From the NCBI GenBank assembly GCA_947623455.1, contig OX392532.1:26882792-26946791 (forward strand): a stretch of 64,000 nt of DNA, given 5' to 3'. Below are positions 60,250 through 64,000 of this stretch, piece by piece. Position numbers and translations under genes: made by a program. The DNA comes from Mimachlamys varia (lineage: Eukaryota > Mollusca > Bivalvia > Pectinida > Pectinidae). Each line of letters starts with the position of its first letter. The first letter of the stretch is position 1. A model generated the notes under the pieces. That model saw only the letters and a program-made list of their open reading frames with translations, was not told where the DNA came from and did not search any database.

Positions 60250-60634
60250 AGGCCCAATATACGTAACTTTCGGCAAAACTTGAAGCGAAAAATCAAGCCT
60301 AATAACTAATTATATTTATAGATTTAGTTCAGATTAAGTGATATCAGCAATATTCAAGATAAATCAATCGCGGTTACCGGCATAGCAGCAGTTGAAACAC
60401 GCTATTTGTAAACACGCGTCCATTTCGAACCGTCTTCTACCTTCGGTTTGTTATTGAAGTGGGTTCCACCTGAATTATTTTCATTTCTTTGGATTTTTCT
60501 ATCAAGAGTTTCTTGTTAGTTACCGCTCAGGTTTACTTTGTTTAAGGCTTATTTTTGCATGGTTATCAACTGGATTTTTTTTTTAATTTTTTCAGAATCA
60601 CGAAAATTTCCCCGAAGTTACGTATATTGGGCCT
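60250..60634 (-). mobile_element. TTAA MITE, copy D (full length, best preserved)
   Basis: TTAA at 60246-60249 and 60635-60638. The ends AGGCCCAATATACGTAACTT and AAGTTACGTATATTGGGCCT are perfect reverse complements over 20 bp. 385 bp, in the opposite orientation to copies A and B. Body includes GGTTTGTTATTGAAGTGGG and GCATGGTTATCAACTGGAT. Confidence 0.95.
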
Positions 60635-60638
60635 TTAA

Positions 60639-61540
60639 TGCGTCTATTCGATTTTGATTTTGTTGCATCTATGGTACATGTACATGAGATGCCAATAGAG
60701 TTGTCCAGAATATGCATCTTTAAGTTGACTGGGATTTTGAAATGCTATGTGATAATTATTACCTACGACTCAAAGAATAAAGTTATTACATATTCCATAA
60801 ACAGCATTGAGAACAAGAATTTATAAAGATTCATTACTTATTTTCAATTTCAGCTTTTTGTGAAATGTCGAATATTTTGTTGAACATTTTAAAGTAATTT
60901 TTGCAAATGTCTTTCCAACAACTTGACAAATATCTACATTGGTGTCCCATGCCGAACCTGTAGCTTGTGGGAAATAAAATGCGTTTGAGTTTAGCATTAG
61001 TGACTTGGTAAGGCAACGGGTTTATTTAGATGATTTTCTGCACTGGCTGTTCCACTTATTCATCAGTATACCACATTCCTCTGTTCCGAGCCGTAGATCT
61101 CTGTGGAGTGGTCAACAGGTGCAATGGCAAGCTTGTGCTTAAAACATGCCTCTCTGTAACGGTTCGAGAATTATATGTTATCGCTGTTTATTCAGATCAG
61201 AGATTTGAACGGAGGGCCGGATCCCAAAGAGCATGTGATGTTTCTATTATCTAAACTCCCAAACACGCCTGAAGGCGGGCATGTATATCTTAACTATTGT
61301 ACATATACCATTTCCCTTGTATAGGCCTATATCTTTACTACATGGTATACCAATTCCTCTTCTGTATAATGGATGCTCAATTTCATATTTTAAGTTAAAG
61401 TCGTTATGAATATTTTCAAAACTTCTACTAACCGAATATGTATTTTCATATACATGTTATACAAATAATTAATAAATCACTTGGCCCGACATAGACTCTA
61501 CCAGCCCCGGGGTCGGGCTAGTGGAATTGTACGCCCTGTA
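60639..61540. other. Intergenic, no gene seen
   Basis: A short GC-rich inverted stretch (GCCCGACATAGACTC..CCCCGGGGTCGGGC) at about 61483-61518 precedes the next MITE. Nothing coding recognised. Confidence 0.45.
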
Positions 61541-62154
61541 AGGTGACAGTACCCAAATCGGATCAGTACCCAAATCTGATCACTTTTTTCAAAAATACTT
61601 CTAAATCAACAACAGTGTCAACAGATTGATTATAACAATAACATAGTCTTAGAATAGATGGTCACACACCATTTTATGTCCACATATCATTAGTTGTTTA
61701 GTTTTAATATGCCATAAAACATTATTGAATCTCAAAACTTTGCGTTTTGCTACGTTTCTGAAAAAAATGGCGCGTGCAACGACTATGCTTTCTGTTTTGA
61801 ACTATAAAAATAAATCCACCCGATAGAAATACTTGTTTTCATATAAATTCTAAACGGCATCATTAAATGTTGATATGCTACAACAAAAATATCAATTTGA
61901 AATGTAAAATACTGCAAAATTCAAGTCTTGACACGATTTTGGTCCTCAAATTAACAAAATCTTGAACCGTTGATTGGTGACGTCAGAGCGTTCTATAAAT
62001 ATCCAACGTGAACATCGAGTGCTATTTTTTTCTGTAAGAACACCCATCAATGTTCTTCTTTTGATACAACTATTAATGGATATAATTCATCTTCAGATTT
62101 TTTAATGAATGAATAAAATGATGGTTTGGTGATCCGATTTGGGTACTGTCACCT
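61541..62154. mobile_element. 614-bp MITE with perfect 25-bp inverted repeats
   Basis: TA at 61539-61540 and 62155-62156. Both ends read AGGTGACAGTACCCAAATC then GGATCA from outside in, identical over 25 bp. The left end repeats GTACCCAAATCTGATCAC immediately inside, a partial duplication of the terminal repeat. No open frame of note. TA duplication suggests a Tc1/mariner-type or other TA-targeting parent. Confidence 0.92.
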
Positions 62155-62489
62155 TAGACGTTGTGTTTCCTCCTGGCGTAATGGTCGTGTACATGTATAA
62201 AGATTTAAATGGAATCACCTGTAGGACCAAGGATTGAATTTCCTGTTATTATAGATAACATATCCATTTTGGTGTGTTGGTATTGATTCACAATTATACC
62301 ATTTAAGTTTCAGGTACATGACGATTTTAACTCTATTTATCCCGTAGTTTATTTTTAACCTTTTACTCTAGTTTCCCTCCAACTTAAAAATCGTCGGTTT
62401 GTTACATGTACCATTGATGTTAGTACGAGTTATACTATAAGTTGATATCTTGTGTTCCATAATCTTTTAAAAAATAGGTAAAGTTCCCA

Positions 62490-62668
62490 TGACGGGTGTC
62501 GTCGATAAAGCAGAAGACGCTTACTCCTCCAGAACACCTGGTCTTATTCTCTTGTACTTTTGCAAGGGTCTCCATGTGAGTCTTTCCTTTGTTCATATTT
62601 TGCCCCGGGTTTGATCGATTTTGAGTTTGGATTATGATTTTGTTAACGCTTCGGTATAGTCTTATTTA
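62490..62668 (+). repeat. Interspersed repeat R2, copy 5 (+)
   Basis: GTCGTCGATAAAGCAGAAGA, CCAGAACACCTGGTCTTATT and GATTTTGAGTTTGGATTATG: the best preserved + copy of R2. Confidence 0.8.
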
Positions 62669-64000
62669 TTTTAAGTATATATATTCTTTGCTCGGCTGTG
62701 TGTTAATTCAGATTTTTATCTGTGGAAATCATGTTGTGTAAATTCAATGTCGCATATAAAATTTCCTTTTTTCCAATGGTGATATTTAAAGTTAATTCAA
62801 AACTTAGAAAGGAAAAGAAAGGAAATGTGGAATTATGTATTTGAGATTTTTCGAGACTCATTATTTTTCTGAGAAGACATTTCTAGTTTAGTGTCTATGT
62901 CAGTAGATGTATTGACACGTACAGGACTTCGTTTGTATGTGTTGAGATGTGTTTGTACAGCCAAAGCGTCAACGTGACACTGATGTCAATCGTATGAGTA
63001 TATAAATACCGAATCAGCCCAGTCCGGAACAACTCTGATAGAAAACAGATGGCGCTACCATTCGGGCAGGTTAAACAAATGTCCCGAACGAACAGCGATG
63101 AGTTCGAACATTTTGGGGAAATTACTTCCCGCACGTACGTATACACGTGCGCCTACAGACAAGAAGAAAGATATACACGAAAGGTGCACTTGACTTCTAC
63201 CCTCTGTTATGACGTAGATGCACGTGCGTTTTCGTTTGTACAACGGGTTGACTAAAACATTGAACATCCGGTGTTTTCATATCTCGCAGTGTTTTTATCT
63301 TTTTTTTTTTGTTGTAATTTTAAACCACGTGCTGACCACAGTTTGATATTATATGCTGTTATATGAATTATTAATCAACCTTTCCTGTCCAAACCTATCG
63401 AACACCACACTAGCCCGAATTAAGCCCCATTGCACTGCATGCCTGACGGAAGAAATAGACAACGGAACTAATGTGTTAAGTGTTGTGCCGTGGAAGTACT
63501 GCGCAGTATGTTCGTGTGTTACGTGTCACACATGTTTTCTACGTAACCTTTCTATGTGATCATCTTGTTATTCTATTTCTTATGGCTCATCAAAATACCT
63601 GGCACATCGTCAATATTCCATGCATACAAAACAAAGAGTTATATTGGTCAACAATGTAACATGACCACGTGAAATTTAAGTGAATTAATTATTTGATTTA
63701 AAACTTATTTCCGGAACTTAATAAAAACAAGGCGGATATGAACATTGATTGAAACGAAAAATTAAATTTCAAAAAAGTTTATGTGAGGTGATAAGATATT
63801 ACGTAGATTTGTGATTAAAGTAGGATACGTACAATGGAACCGTGAAAAACAAGCATGTCGTGTCGATTGCGGAATTTAAACACATACGTATATATACATT
63901 ATATCGAGACGGTCCACGTGGTACTGTTTACATGGAGAATGTAGGAATTGGTCCTTTGTCGTCAGTATACATACACGAAGACATCATCTAGGTTATTTAT
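62669..64000. other. Intergenic to window end, no gene seen
   Basis: A short ACGTACGTATACACGTGC palindromic stretch lies at about 63133-63150. Frames of 68-83 codons near 63000-63560 are not recognised. Confidence 0.45.

Overview
The window looks like nuclear DNA from an animal, most likely a marine invertebrate and probably a bivalve mollusc. The main evidence is a split gene with canonical GT/AG introns whose spliced product I recognise as an orthologue of animal GLT1D1. Other evidence is low GC, very little coding sequence, many unrelated minisatellites, tRNA-derived SINEs, and DNA transposons and MITEs with 2-, 4- and 8-bp target duplications. The taxon is inferred; no species-diagnostic locus was seen.

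Region 1 (1-14060) holds the last nine coding exons of GLT1D1 on the + strand. Exon phases join without conflict into 277 complete codons and a stop, so this part of the gene looks intact. The 5' exons lie upstream of the window. The introns are loaded with different tandem arrays: 21 bp at 1-690, about 57 bp at 1172-1878, a 49/57-bp array of over 3 kb at 2400-5560, and 18 bp at 7695-8095. They also carry a SINE, two copies of an interspersed repeat (here called R1), one copy of another (R2) and a 149-bp hairpin.

Region 2 (14061-51400) has no gene I can recognise. It holds a 139-145-bp tandem array (14930-15990), a 5'-truncated and frameshifted LINE reverse transcriptase (21757-22925), several MITEs with visible target-site duplications, two SINE families, a foldback element, and two 46-bp-period arrays (44545-46440 and 47335-48180).

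Region 3 (51400-56480) is a 50-bp minisatellite interrupted by one 4.45-kb DNA transposon. The transposon has 15-bp terminal inverted repeats and a TA target duplication. On the minus strand it carries a decayed gene with a helix-turn-helix, a DDE transposase domain and a SWIM-type zinc finger. This is the most complete autonomous-type element in the window.

Region 4 (56480-64000) is intergenic, with one more minisatellite, a 385-bp TTAA-flanked MITE, a 614-bp MITE with perfect 25-bp inverted repeats, and an R2 copy. No rRNA, functional tRNA, CRISPR array or bacterial operon structure was seen. Apart from GLT1D1, the interest lies in the mobile and tandem repeats and in how they nest: transposon in minisatellite, insertion in MITE, and a tandem array arising inside an interspersed repeat.
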